From Omphiscola glabra (Eukaryota; Mollusca; Gastropoda; Lymnaeidae): a stretch of DNA of 64,000 bases. The DNA lies in NCBI GenBank assembly GCA_964017045.1, contig OZ024808.1, positions 29,358,495 to 29,422,494 of the forward strand, given 5' to 3'. The position numbers and the translations under genes were made by a program. Below the pieces are notes generated by a model. The model searched no databases. It worked only from the letters and a program-made list of their open reading frames with translations, and was not told the origin of the DNA. Numbering within the stretch: the first letter of the stretch is position 1; the number at the start of each line of letters is the position of its first letter. Shown here one piece after another: positions 55,601 to 64,000 of this stretch.

Positions 55601-55735
55601 ATGCATTCATAAAACATGCATTACTCTATGTGTGATGACATGCATTCATAAAACATGCATTACTCTATGTGTGATGACATGCATTCATAAAACATGCATT
55701 ACTCTATGTGTGATGACATGCATTCATAAAACATA
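52685..55735. repeat. 39-bp satellite array, ~78 copies, with a 1287-bp block duplication
   Basis: The unit is 'gatgacatgcattcataaaa' then 'catgcattactctatttgt' (39 bp = 13 codons). An open frame of 1005 codons (52746-55763) results, reading VMTCIHKTCITLF repeatedly. It has no start context, signal or non-repeat domain, and lies in the intron of gene A in antisense, so it is not called a gene. Landmark variants ('atgaagcatg' at 53191 and 54478) are exactly 33 units apart. Confidence 0.97.
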
Positions 55736-55826
55736 CATATATAATATAGCTTTAATTATTTAATCTTTTAATGAATAAACTTGGCTGGAATTATTTCAGA
55801 TTTTTACTTGTATAAAAGATACTTAC

Positions 55827-55841
55827 ATAATTTGGCTTCAG
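55827..55841 (-). CDS. Gene A exon 6: cytoplasmic tail micro-exon (15 nt)
   Basis: CTGAAGCCAAATTAT on the minus strand, flanked by a textbook acceptor (CATCTTTTTTTTCAG) and donor (GTAAGTAT), phase 1/1. It adds S-E-A-K-L. Skipping it keeps the frame. Confidence 0.6.
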
Positions 55842-56162
55842 CTGAAAAAAAAGATGATGTTCAAGGATGAAAGAAGATGTTCAAAGATGTTTACAATGAA
55901 AGAAGATGTTCAAAGATTTAAAAAAAGATGCTCATAGATAAAAGAAAAGTTTAAAGATGAAACAAGATTTTCAAAGATAAAGAAGAGGTTTAGAGATGAA
56001 AGAAGATGTTTGGTTTTTTAACATTTAACTTCAAATCATTCTTCTTTACTTTGTTTCTGTATGGTTTTTGCGCTCACTCCTATTTTGTCTCTTTCTTAGG
56101 TATGATATTTGTATATATATTGTAAAGTTAATTTATACTTATTTAAATATTTTGTTGTTGTA

Positions 56163-56185
56163 CTGATAAAGGCATTTGCCGAAAC
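56163..56185 (+). ncRNA. hammerhead-ribozyme-like core in a Penelope-type terminal repeat
   Basis: 'ctgataa' + 'aggcatttgcc' + 'gaaac'. The stem II (ggc/gcc) and the GAAAC box are intact. The first box is CUGAUAA instead of CUGAUGA, one substitution from active consensus. The next 90 bases (to 56275) match 61723-61800, directly upstream of the Penelope-like coding region, which ties this core to that element class. Stems I and III are not convincingly formed. Confidence 0.42.
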
Positions 56186-56275
56186 GTTTACTTGTGTGTT
56201 ATGTAAATTTATTATTAAAGCTGCTTATATATTGTTATATTGACACAAATTGTTGGTGCCTAGTTAATCTAATTT
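56186..56275 (+). mobile_element. Penelope-like terminal repeat fragment
   Basis: 'tattattaaagctgcttata' and 'tattgttatattgacacaaa' match the segment at 61727-61800 in order, including the following 'ttaatctaatttaag'. Confidence 0.6.
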
Positions 56276-56289
56276 AAGCTTTATATCTT

Positions 56290-56525
56290 GTCCTCCCAAC
56301 AGAGCAATAGTAAATCTCTCCCTCCAAACAGAGCAGTTGTATCTCTTGCACTCTCATCAGATCACTGTTATTTCTCTCTTTTCAAACAAAGCACTGGTAT
56401 ATCTCGCCCTCCCAAAAGAGCACTGTTACACATTGCCCTCCCAAAAGAGCACTGTTACTTCTTGCCCTCCCAAAAGAGCACTGTTACTTCTTGCCCTCCC
56501 AAAAGAGCACTGTTATAGTTTTTGC
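56290..56525. repeat. 29-bp tandem repeat, ~8 copies
   Basis: 'gccctcccaaaagagcactg' + 'ttacttctt'. Right-hand copies are perfect and left-hand ones decayed. Confidence 0.9.
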
Positions 56526-56816
56526 CCTTAATTTATATTTAACAACAATGCGAGAAAATTAGATGTGGAATCAAATTCCAATGGAATTTCTGTTAATAAA
56601 ACATTAATTTTACAATAAATTCAACCTATGGTGAATAATTTGAATTTAACTCAATAGAATCTTTTTAGCTAACCCTTGGATCCAATGTTTGGATAGCTTT
56701 GGAATTAAATCAACATAAATATTATCATTTTTTAAAAATTTGGTTTCATTAAAATTATAATTTCAAATGTGAAGTAATTGAACTTTCAAACAAGGATATT
56801 CCAACAAAGAACTTAC

Positions 56817-56852
56817 AGCGGCTTGGCATTTCAGACTGATCGACACGACCTC
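56817..56852 (-). CDS. Gene A exon 5: first cytoplasmic exon (36 nt)
   Basis: 36 nt, phase 1/1, with acceptor CGTCATGTAG and donor GTAAGTTC on the minus strand. Joined to the transmembrane exon it reads R-G-R-V-D-Q-S-E-M-P-S-R. The basic residues right after the membrane segment fit the positive-inside rule. Confidence 0.65.
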
Positions 56853-57127
56853 CTACATGACGTGGACGAAGAGAAAAAGATGAGTAACATTTAAACCTAT
56901 TATATCTTAAATTAGGTTACTAACAATTACTTCTCGTGTGGTATGTGCAGGTTGATAAAATGGAACTATTGGGTACTCGAAAGTTAATGAAATGAGACTA
57001 TTATTTACTAGAAAGCTGATAAAATTGGACTAATGGGTACAAGAAAGTTCATGAAATAAAACTATTGGATACTAGAAAGTTGATAATTGATGATGGGCGT
57101 ACTGCTGACTAGAACACGATTTCTCAA

Positions 57128-57622
57128 CCAATGGGTTGCGGGTGTTTCTGTCGTGTCTCTATGTGATTGTATGGGTTGTGGGTGTTTCTGTCGTGTCTCT
57201 ATGTGATTGTATGGGTTGTGGGTGTTTCTGTCGTGTCTCTATGTGATTGTATGGGTTGTGGGTGTTTCTGTCGTGTCTCTATGTGATTGTATGGGTTCTG
57301 GGTGTTCCTGTCGTGTCTCTATGTGATTGTATGAGTTGTGGGTGTTTCTGTCGTGTCTCTATGTGATTGTATGGGTTGCGGGTGTTTCTGTCGTGTCGCT
57401 AGGTGGTTGTATGGGTTGCGAGTGCTTCTGTTGTGTCGCTAGGTGGTTGTATGGGTTGCGGGTGTTTCTGTTGTGTCTCTAGGTGGTTGTATGGGTTGCG
57501 GGTGTTTCTGTCGTGTCGCTAGGTGGTTGTATGGGTTGCGAGTGCTTCTGTTGTGTCGCTAGGTGGTTGTATGGGTTGCGGGTGTTTCTGTTGTGTTGCT
57601 AGGTGGTTGTATGGGTTGCAGT
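57128..57622. repeat. 40-bp tandem repeat, ~12 copies
   Basis: 'atgggttgtgggtgtttctg' + 'tcgtgtctctatgtgattgt'. The right half uses the 'taggtggttgt' variant and contains a duplicated three-unit block (about 57385-57620). Confidence 0.95.
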
Positions 57623-57679
57623 TGTTTATTTTAGAGGTTTCTATAAATATTTTTAGCGCTTGTGTCATTCGATGTGACC

Positions 57680-57860
57680 TCGTTTGTAAAGTGGGACCAC
57701 CAGTTATGTCACATGTCATGTCATATGTCCTTTGACTATGACGACGTTTGTAAAGTGGAACCACCAGTTGTGTCACATGTCATGTCGTATGTCATTTGAC
57801 TATGACGACGTTTTTAAAGTGAGACTATCAGTTATGTCATGTCATATGTCATGTGTCAGG
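57680..57860. repeat. ~64-bp repeat, 2.8 copies
   Basis: 'gtttgtaaagtggaaccacc' ... 'gtcacatgtcatgtc' ... 'ttgactatgacgac'. Confidence 0.88.
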
Positions 57861-58227
57861 GTAAACATAAGTTGTTGTTTTTTTAATCAAATGTTAGTAT
57901 ATATTGTTTTATTTCCCAGCAAATTTCAAACCTTGCACAATTTCGTTATGCTGCTTTTATGATCTTATGATCTTTACAGATCTTAATGAAAGGTTACAAT
58001 GGTTTGCCTTTGGCATTTGTAAATGTGAATTATATTAATTTCAAAGCAGTTAAACCTTCCTTTTTATTTGACATAAGTCTTTGAAGATAGTTTATCCAAA
58101 ACAAAACAGTCTAAAAATTGATCAGATCGATAAAATAGGTCGAATTTCAACATTTGCTTAAAACAATCACAACATTGAACATTTAAACGTGAAAGCTTCT
58201 GGTATACAATGGGTGCTTCTCTAATTA

Positions 58228-58655
58228 GGTCGCCATTAATCAGCTCAAGGAAGATCTTATAATCTAGAAGGACATAATCAGCCCATGGAAGATCTTATAA
58301 TCTAGACGGACATAATCAGCCTCGGAAGATCTTATAATCTAGACGGACATAATCAGCCCATGGAAGATCTTATAATCAAGGTGGCCATTAATCAGCTCAT
58401 GGAAGATCTTATCTGATGGACATAATCAGCCCTTGGAAGATCTTATACTCTGGATGACAATTAATCAGCTCATGGAAGATCTTATAATCTAGATGGCCAT
58501 TAATTCAGCTCATGGAAGAGCTTAATCTGGATGGCCATTAATCAGCCCATGGAAGACCTTATCATCTAGATGGACATAATCAGCCCATGGAAGATCTTAT
58601 AATCTGGATGGCCTTTAATCAGCCAATGGAAAATCGTATAATATAGGTGGCAATT
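58228..58655. repeat. degenerate ~38-bp repeat
   Basis: 'cagcccatggaagatcttat' + 'aatctagatggacataat', about 11 diverged copies. Confidence 0.88.
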
Positions 58656-59096
58656 AACCAGCTTATCAGTGCTCCAGTGATCAAACAGAAAGATATCTTA
58701 TCTAAATATATTTTACCTTTCTTCCAAAAACACTTTTTATTTATTCCTGAAAAGAAGTAGATATTATTTAAAAAATTATAGGATTACATAATATATTTTT
58801 AAAATATATGAACACAAACTATTATTTTTATTTCTATAAACATTTTTCTTTAAAGAGTTGTGTAAAAACTAATTTTGTCTAATTAATTAATTATAGTCAA
58901 GAAAAGCTGCCATGAAACCTTTAATCTCAAAGACAGAATGTTAAACGTTGTTTGATGTTGAACATAATTTTAATCAAGATAATATGTCATGAAAGGTTTA
59001 ATCCCAAAACCAGCTTGTTAAACGATGTTAAAATAATTTTAAGTAACGTAACAAACATAGTGTTTAATTATACTAACTGACACATGTTGAACTTAC

Positions 59097-59183
59097 GTAA
59101 ATAGCAAGCAATGGATCCAATGATGAGAAGCAATGCAATCGTCATGATAAGAGGGATCACATAGGATGGGAGCTCTTCACTGT
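59097..59183 (-). CDS. Gene A exon 4: transmembrane segment
   Basis: 87 nt, phase 1/1, with a GTTTTTAG-like acceptor and donor GTAAGT on the minus strand. It reads DSEELPSYVIPLIMTIALLL then IIGSIACYL. The stretch from Y-V-I to C-Y-L is about 22 hydrophobic residues, a single-pass membrane helix. Acidic residues lie before it and basic ones after it (next exon), so the N-terminal side is extracellular. It sits between two C-x-x-C stalk exons and the run of tail mini-exons, defining gene A as a type I membrane protein whose ectodomain lies beyond the right edge or is hidden there. Confidence 0.75.
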
Positions 59184-59329
59184 CTAAAAATTAAAAAAAT
59201 CTTTCAAATAGATCTTAATTAGTTGGGTTTATTTTAATCTTAAAAACGAACAAATGGCTTGCTTATTTGACCTCACACAATTTGTTCATACCATATAAGT
59301 AAATACAAAGCTGTATTAATAAATCCATA

Positions 59330-59605
59330 CCTTTGTAATTAAGTAATACAATTTTAACTAAATACATACTATTATAGCTGAATGCATACCATTATAACTA
59401 AGTACGTACCATTATAAATAAATACATACCATCATCATTAACTACATATAATTTTGTCATAATACACGCTATAATCATTAAATACATACTATAATAATTA
59501 AATACATACTATAATCATTAATTACATTATATAATCATTAGTTACATTATATAATCATTAAATACATACTATAATCATTAATTACATTATATAATCATTA
59601 AATAC
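59330..59605. repeat. degenerate ~24-bp AT-rich repeat
   Basis: 'aattaaatacatactataat' variants, about 11 copies. It runs up to the donor site of gene A exon 3. Confidence 0.82.
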
Positions 59606-59609
59606 ATAC

Positions 59610-59642
59610 CTTCATCACAATAGTAACAAGGAGTTGTTATCT
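59610..59642 (-). CDS. Gene A exon 3: extracellular C-x-x-C stalk mini-exon (33 nt)
   Basis: 33 nt, phase 1/1, with acceptor TTACATTATAG and donor GTATGT. It reads E-I-T-T-P-C-Y-Y-C-D-E. The pattern T-T-x-C-x-x-C-D matches the next exon upstream (NTTCFDCDK), so the two are duplicates. The adjacent donor borders a tandem repeat. Confidence 0.62.
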
Positions 59643-60083
59643 CTATAATGTAAAAAAACAAAGCGAATCCGGTCTGAATACATTTGATATTTCTATTTTT
59701 ATATAAACAGACCCTTTTACTAGTGTTCATTTTAATACTGTACATTTTCCCACGCTAGTGTGGAGGTCTTCTACACAAAACAACAGGAGGAAAATCGATT
59801 GAATCTTCAACAAATAAAACATACACATGCACATATAAAAGCCACCATTATTTACTATCACCTGATATACCTTATATGCACCTAGCTGCAGGACGTATCA
59901 AATTTGTTGAATGATATCTGACTAAAACGCCACTCGTGAGTTTCAAAGTTAGTTGGATTCAGTCTTAATGTTAACACCACTCTGCTTTAGTTGCTTTAAC
60001 ATTAAGTCTAACTTATCTTAAATATGATTAGGAATATTATCTACATTTGAACTAGTTGCAAATCAACAATAAACGGTACAGAC

Positions 60084-60125
60084 CTTTGTCACAATCGAAA
60101 CATGTAGTATTTGGCTGCAGAGTTA
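60084..60125 (-). CDS. Gene A exon 2: extracellular C-x-x-C stalk mini-exon (42 nt)
   Basis: 42 nt, phase 1/1, with acceptor AATTTTTACAG and a weaker donor GTCTGT. It reads VTLQPNTTCFDCDK. It contains one glycosylation sequon (NTT) and the C-x-x-C pair. Confidence 0.6.
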
Positions 60126-60404
60126 CTGTAAAAATTTCATCAACATTAATTAATCCACGCATCCAGCAATCAAAACATCTTTTAAAAAAAAAAAAGTTTT
60201 ATAGTCTAAACACCAATATATCCTTCCATCCACCCATCCTTTAAACCATCCCCCTATCCATCAATCTGTCCATCGATCGACCTGTCCATCCATCTGCGTA
60301 TATTTCTATCCTTCTACCCTAAAGAATCCACCTTTGAAGTTAACTTCGAATATAAATGTAACGCTGACAAAATCGTTAACATTGGTGCATGTATTTTAAA
60401 TCTC

Positions 60405-60755
60405 ATTGAGTAAAGACATGTCTTTTAAACCTCATTAAGTAAGGCCATATCTTTTAAATCTCATTAAGTAAGCTCATGTCTTTAAAAACCTCATTAAGTA
60501 AGGCCATGTCTTTTAAATCTCATTAAGTAAAGACTGGTCTTTTAAATCTCATTAAGTAAGGCCATGTCTTTTAAATCTCATCAAGTAAGGACATGTCTTT
60601 AAAAACCTCATTAAGTAAGGCCATATCTTTTAAATCTCATTAAGTAAGGACATCTCTTTTAAATCTCATTAAGTAAGGACATATCTTTTAAATCTCATTA
60701 AGTAAGGACTGGTCTTTTAAATCTCATTAAGTAAGGACTTGTCTTTTAAACTACA
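60405..60755. repeat. 29-bp tandem repeat, ~12 copies
   Basis: 'cattaagtaaggccatgtct' + 'tttaaatct', with variants 'ggacat' and 'gactgg'. Confidence 0.92.
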
Positions 60756-60847
60756 TCAAACAACTGTGGGGTACAGTTTAAAATAGACAAGTGTTGCATG
60801 CTGGTTAAAAATAAGTTCACACAATTAAATAACAAATGTATCAATAC

Positions 60848-60856
60848 CTGGCGCCT
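60848..60856 (-). CDS. Gene A exon 1 in window (candidate 9-nt micro-exon)
   Basis: AGGCGCCAG between acceptor TTTGTTCGCACAG and donor GTATTG on the minus strand, phase 1/1, adding E-A-P. The acceptor is good and the phase agrees with the chain, but at 9 nt it could be chance. Confidence 0.33.
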
Positions 60857-60984
60857 CTGTGCGAACAAAACCTGTTGAATAATTTGATTAAAAAATCTGT
60901 TTGTTTTATTTGTGATAGATGATCAAGGAAAAAAGAAAAATGTGTAGCAATTTATTCAAATGTTTTGTTTCGTAGATTTAACAA

Positions 60985-61325
60985 TTAAAATGAAATATGT
61001 TCTTTGCAAATTTGTAATTCTTGATTCATTAAAAAATCCAAAATAATTGTATCTTTTGACAGTGTTTTTTTTCCTGGTTTTGGGGGAACTCAAACATTTA
61101 TTGCCAAAAGCTGTTTTTTATCTCCTGGTTTTGGGGAGATTCTTAGAGTTATTGCCAAAACTGGAGTTTTTTGTTTTTCTGGTTTTGGGGAGATTCTTAG
61201 AGTTATTGTCAAAACTGGAGTTTTTTAAACCAGGGGCCGGGCTTGATTTAGCCTTCCTTCACTTACGAAAATTACAAAACATCCATAATGAAGATCAAAC
61301 AAAAGTCTTATGTATAGACAGAAAA
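60985..61325 (+). repeat. dispersed repeat, copy 2 (partner 1-250)
   Basis: Same-strand partner of 1-250. It contains an internal three-fold repeat absent from copy 1: 'ctggttttggggagattctt' + 'agagttattg' at about 61072, 61121 and 61181. It leads directly into the I-like fragment. Confidence 0.75.
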
Positions 61326-61394
61326 GCTCCTTAACCAACCATAATGAAGATCAAACAAAAGTCTTATTTATACGTTCTAGAATCTGAGGATCTC

Positions 61395-61722
61395 TGGCAA
61401 GTTGCAAAAATGCTTGGAGGAATTTTTAAATAATCAAACAATAGCCACAGGGGTTGGCAATAGCCTATCGAATCAGCTTGTCCTCGAGGACGGACTCCCT
61501 CAAAGGTCAGCCCTCAGTTGTACTTTACTGCTCGCCTCTGACCTACAAGGGCAACTGGAGTCCCAGAATGAAATTTTCGCTGATGATAATTTAGACATTT
61601 GGAGCTCAGGAACGGATGTCAAACAAATGCAGAACCTAGATAGAATAGAAGCCTTTCGACGGTTGAGCGATACCTACGTTTGGATAGACAGGAACCTGTT
61701 TTCAGCTTATGTTTATGTGTAA
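61395..61722 (+). pseudogene. I-like non-LTR retrotransposon fragment with internal deletion
   Basis: Open from 61402 to 61722: EEFLNNQTIATGVGNSLSNQ, LVLEDGLPQRSALS (GLPQ box) and NEIFADDNLDIW (FADD box), then at about 61650 a jump from DRIEA to a segment whose DNA ('acggttgagcgatacctacg' ... 'ggtttcagctt'-like) matches about 11390 of the larger copy. Roughly 500 bp of the RT thumb region are therefore deleted relative to 10616-12440. 5' truncated. The 3' end merges into the Penelope-like terminal sequence at about 61705. Confidence 0.82.
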
Positions 61723-62239
61723 TTTAAAATTATCATTAAAGCTTAATATATATATATTGTTATATTGACACAGATTGTTCGTGACTATTTAATCTAATTC
61801 AAATTTATCGCAGTCGAACACTTTTATAATTAGTTAATGAAATGTATTTCTGACTGCTACGATATATTTGTACCTGTCTTTTGTCATTTTAGTACTATAA
61901 TATTTCAACATAGAAGTGTAGCTTTTTCTTCCTGTAATTTATGTATAATGTTTATTATAATTTGATTAAGTTTAATTTATCTCTCATTCCATTTTTTTTA
62001 AAATCAATGTTAAACATTTTGTAATGCTACGCATTTTCATAATGACGTCGTCAAATTAGCTCAAAATCATATCTGTAATTTTGTAATCACTTCATTTAGT
62101 CTTTTACCCACTTTTTTATCCAAGTATAGTTCAGATCTAGCTTTTAATTTTTTTTAAGGAAAACAAGTTACACTATTTATGTAAACTTTTTAAATAATTT
62201 CATTCGTAAACGTCTTATACCAAAATGTTTTAACACTAG
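61723..62239 (+). mobile_element. Penelope-like element, 5' terminal/non-coding part
   Basis: 61723-61800 matches 56186-56275 (the hammerhead-linked terminal repeat). The rest is AT-rich and unassigned. Confidence 0.45.
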
Positions 62240-64000
62240 TTTTCACCCTGCTTGTTGTGCCTTTAATTCTTTTGATAAATCTAAACTTTTGACCATTGAA
62301 AATAAATGTGCTTTTAGTCGCAGGAGGATGGCCTTAAACTCCCACAAGCGCTTAATAAAATTAATATCTCAACTCTGTGATGGGATTCGCACGCTGGAAG
62401 AATATGTCCGGAAAAAAAACACAACATAATAACTTATTATTCGATCTCATTCGTTTAATTATTCCTGGACTTGATAGGGAGCTCTATATGGTGTTATCTG
62501 ATGGAAAGAAGAAACAAATTGAAAATCTTAAATCTGCCAAGAATCCTATGGATACCACAACTCCCGTAAAAGAAAATAAACCAAACATAGTAGTTTGTTT
62601 ACCGCCAGATCTTTTACTATCTAAACAAGACAAATCTGTATTAAGTAAAGGACAAAAATTTATCCCACTTCGATCATCGAGTGATAAATATAAATTGAAG
62701 TCTTTCGCTCATTGAGACTGCAACTTTACTTTCACGAGGCTCCAACTTCAATTAACCAGGATTAGGATTCATTTCCTGTAAAACGATAACGCAAATCTAC
62801 ACGGACACCTCCACCCGATCAATCTAAAGTACTTGACCTTTATATTAAAAGTACAGACAATCAAATAAAAAATAATTCGTCAAACTCCACTTCATAAATC
62901 AAGCTTATTGAAACAAGAATGGCAATCACTTTCTCAAATAAAAAAAAACAGGATATCATTATTAAACCGGGAGACAAGGGTGGAGCTTTGTTGTTTGCGA
63001 TAAGAAGCTATACATTGAAGAGGCCTCCAAACAATTACAAGACACAACCTTTTACACACCGAGGTCCAACGACCCCATTGTTCAGATCAATGTAATTGTC
63101 AAGGACTCCATCGAAGACTTTATACAAGTTGGCCAATTACCAGCGTCTGCCACAAACTTACGAATTTATGATAGTTATCTTGGTAAACAATGCTTGTATT
63201 TGTTACCAAAAATTCACAAGGAAGTCCTGGAAGACCAATTGTCTCAGCTTGTTCTTGTCCTACTGAACAAATTTCAGAATTTTTGGTTACAGTTTTTCAG
63301 CCCATGGTTGATAATTTGCAATCGTATATTAAGGAATTTAACCACATTATCAAATCTTACGAGTCCTTGGTTTTACCTAATGGAACCCAGTCATTTTTCA
63401 CAATAGACGTTTCTTCACAGTACACCTCAATTCCCCACACTAATGGACTCACCGCTATTTCGTTTTTTCTGAATAACAATCCTAATCCTAAGTTTCCAAC
63501 AAGTGCCCGACGCGGGTCATATCCTGTCACTCGAATTAAAGGCATGAGTAGACAAGATTCTTTTAAAGCTACTCATTCTGAGTCTAGTTATAGGTAAAAT
63601 TTTATTTGAACTTTTCATCCCCATGACCTTAAAGCTTGTTTTCTGGTTCTGAAAAACCACTCAATTCTTAAGGCAGTCCTGTAACCAGTGAGGATTTCAG
63701 AAAACCTCCTCTTTTCGCTTTCCGAGGGGACAAGGGCCTTAGGGACATGCTAGTTAGAAGCCACCTCCCTGCTATTAAAGCCCATAAAGGTACCAAAAGT
63801 TGTAATTGCAGCCAATGTAAAACACATGTCCCTACGTGATTCAAGTTGATAAGATCACTTTCCCTCTGGAAATATTCCGAATAAAGGATGGCTTTACAGG
63901 CACAAGTCGCAACGTGATTTACACCATCTATGTAAAAAGTGCGGGAAATTACACGTAGGAGAGACAGGTCGTCGCCTTGGAGACCGGTTTAGAAAACACC
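62240..64000 (+). pseudogene. Penelope-like element coding region, broken and deleted, runs off the window
   Basis: Fragments in order: an N-terminal basic stretch (RRRMALNSHKRLIKL), IIIKPGDKGGALL (62955), then at 63190-63597 NSQGSPGRPIVSACSCPTEQ, an ISEFL..F.P region and FTIDVSSQYTSIPH, which is the finger/palm entry of Penelope-type reverse transcriptases. The second catalytic (YxDD) region is absent between 63597 and about 63620, so the RT core is deleted. The C-terminal part resumes at about 63630 and ends KCGKLHVGETGRRLGDRF, the start of the GIY-YIG endonuclease typical of this class. Several frameshifts and stops occur. The endonuclease continues beyond the window. Confidence 0.85.

Noticed and set aside
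52746..55763. 1005-codon open frame of 13-residue repeats
   Set aside because: It is entirely the 39-bp satellite (39 = 13 codons), has no non-repeat domain or signal, and lies antisense in an intron of gene A.

Overview
This is a metazoan nuclear window with no bacterial-style gene organisation: long AT-rich introns, GT-AG splice signals, and a mixed load of old transposons (I-like, L2-like and RTE-like non-LTR elements, a Penelope-like element, a Ty3/Gypsy relic, a Helitron end, a hAT MITE). The element mix and the SAP-SWIM gene suggest a lophotrochozoan, probably a gastropod mollusc. That assignment is inference.

Two host genes can be modelled on the minus strand, running right to left. 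Gene A (60.9 to 50.4 kb) is the 3' part of a single-pass membrane receptor. It has two short Cys-x-x-Cys stalk exons, a transmembrane exon (59.1 kb), then a cytoplasmic tail built from mini-exons of 36, 15 and 33 nt, all phase 1/1. Gene B starts at about 41.8 kb and continues past 13.1 kb. It has a possible split signal peptide (41.8 and 41.66 kb), a cysteine-rich first module on two exons (28.2 and 19.7 kb), then two single-exon modules (15.4 and 13.1 kb) with the same five-cysteine spacing. I recognise neither as a named family. They look like neighbouring, possibly related, surface-protein genes whose introns have been filled with repeats.

A third gene, plus strand at 42.8-44.3 kb, is a SAP plus SWIM-zinc-finger protein of the type usually joined to a YqaJ nuclease. 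Here it is broken by two frame changes and cut off just before the nuclease by the end of an inverted-repeat element.

Adding the intervals listed, about 25 kb (roughly 40%) is tandem repeats. The largest are a 58-62-bp array (1.3-6.1 kb), a 38-bp array (20.15-26.9 kb), a 43-bp array (35.6-37.9 kb) and a 39-bp array (52.7-55.7 kb). The 43-bp unit is the 3' tail of an L2-like retrotransposon, seen in its original context at 10.54-10.61 kb. The 38-bp and 39-bp arrays contain exact-period block duplications (1596 and 1287 bp).

Layout: 0-8.9 kb repeats and dispersed elements; 9.4-12.4 kb an I-like element interrupted by an L2-like copy; 13-20 kb gene B exons among minisatellites; 20-27 kb satellite; 28-32 kb gene B exon, 24-bp array, hairpin element, Gypsy relic; 34-39.6 kb arrays and RTE-like relic; 41-45 kb foldback element, gene B start, Helitron end, SAP-SWIM gene; 46-60.9 kb arrays and gene A exons; 61-64 kb I-like fragment and Penelope-like element running off the window.
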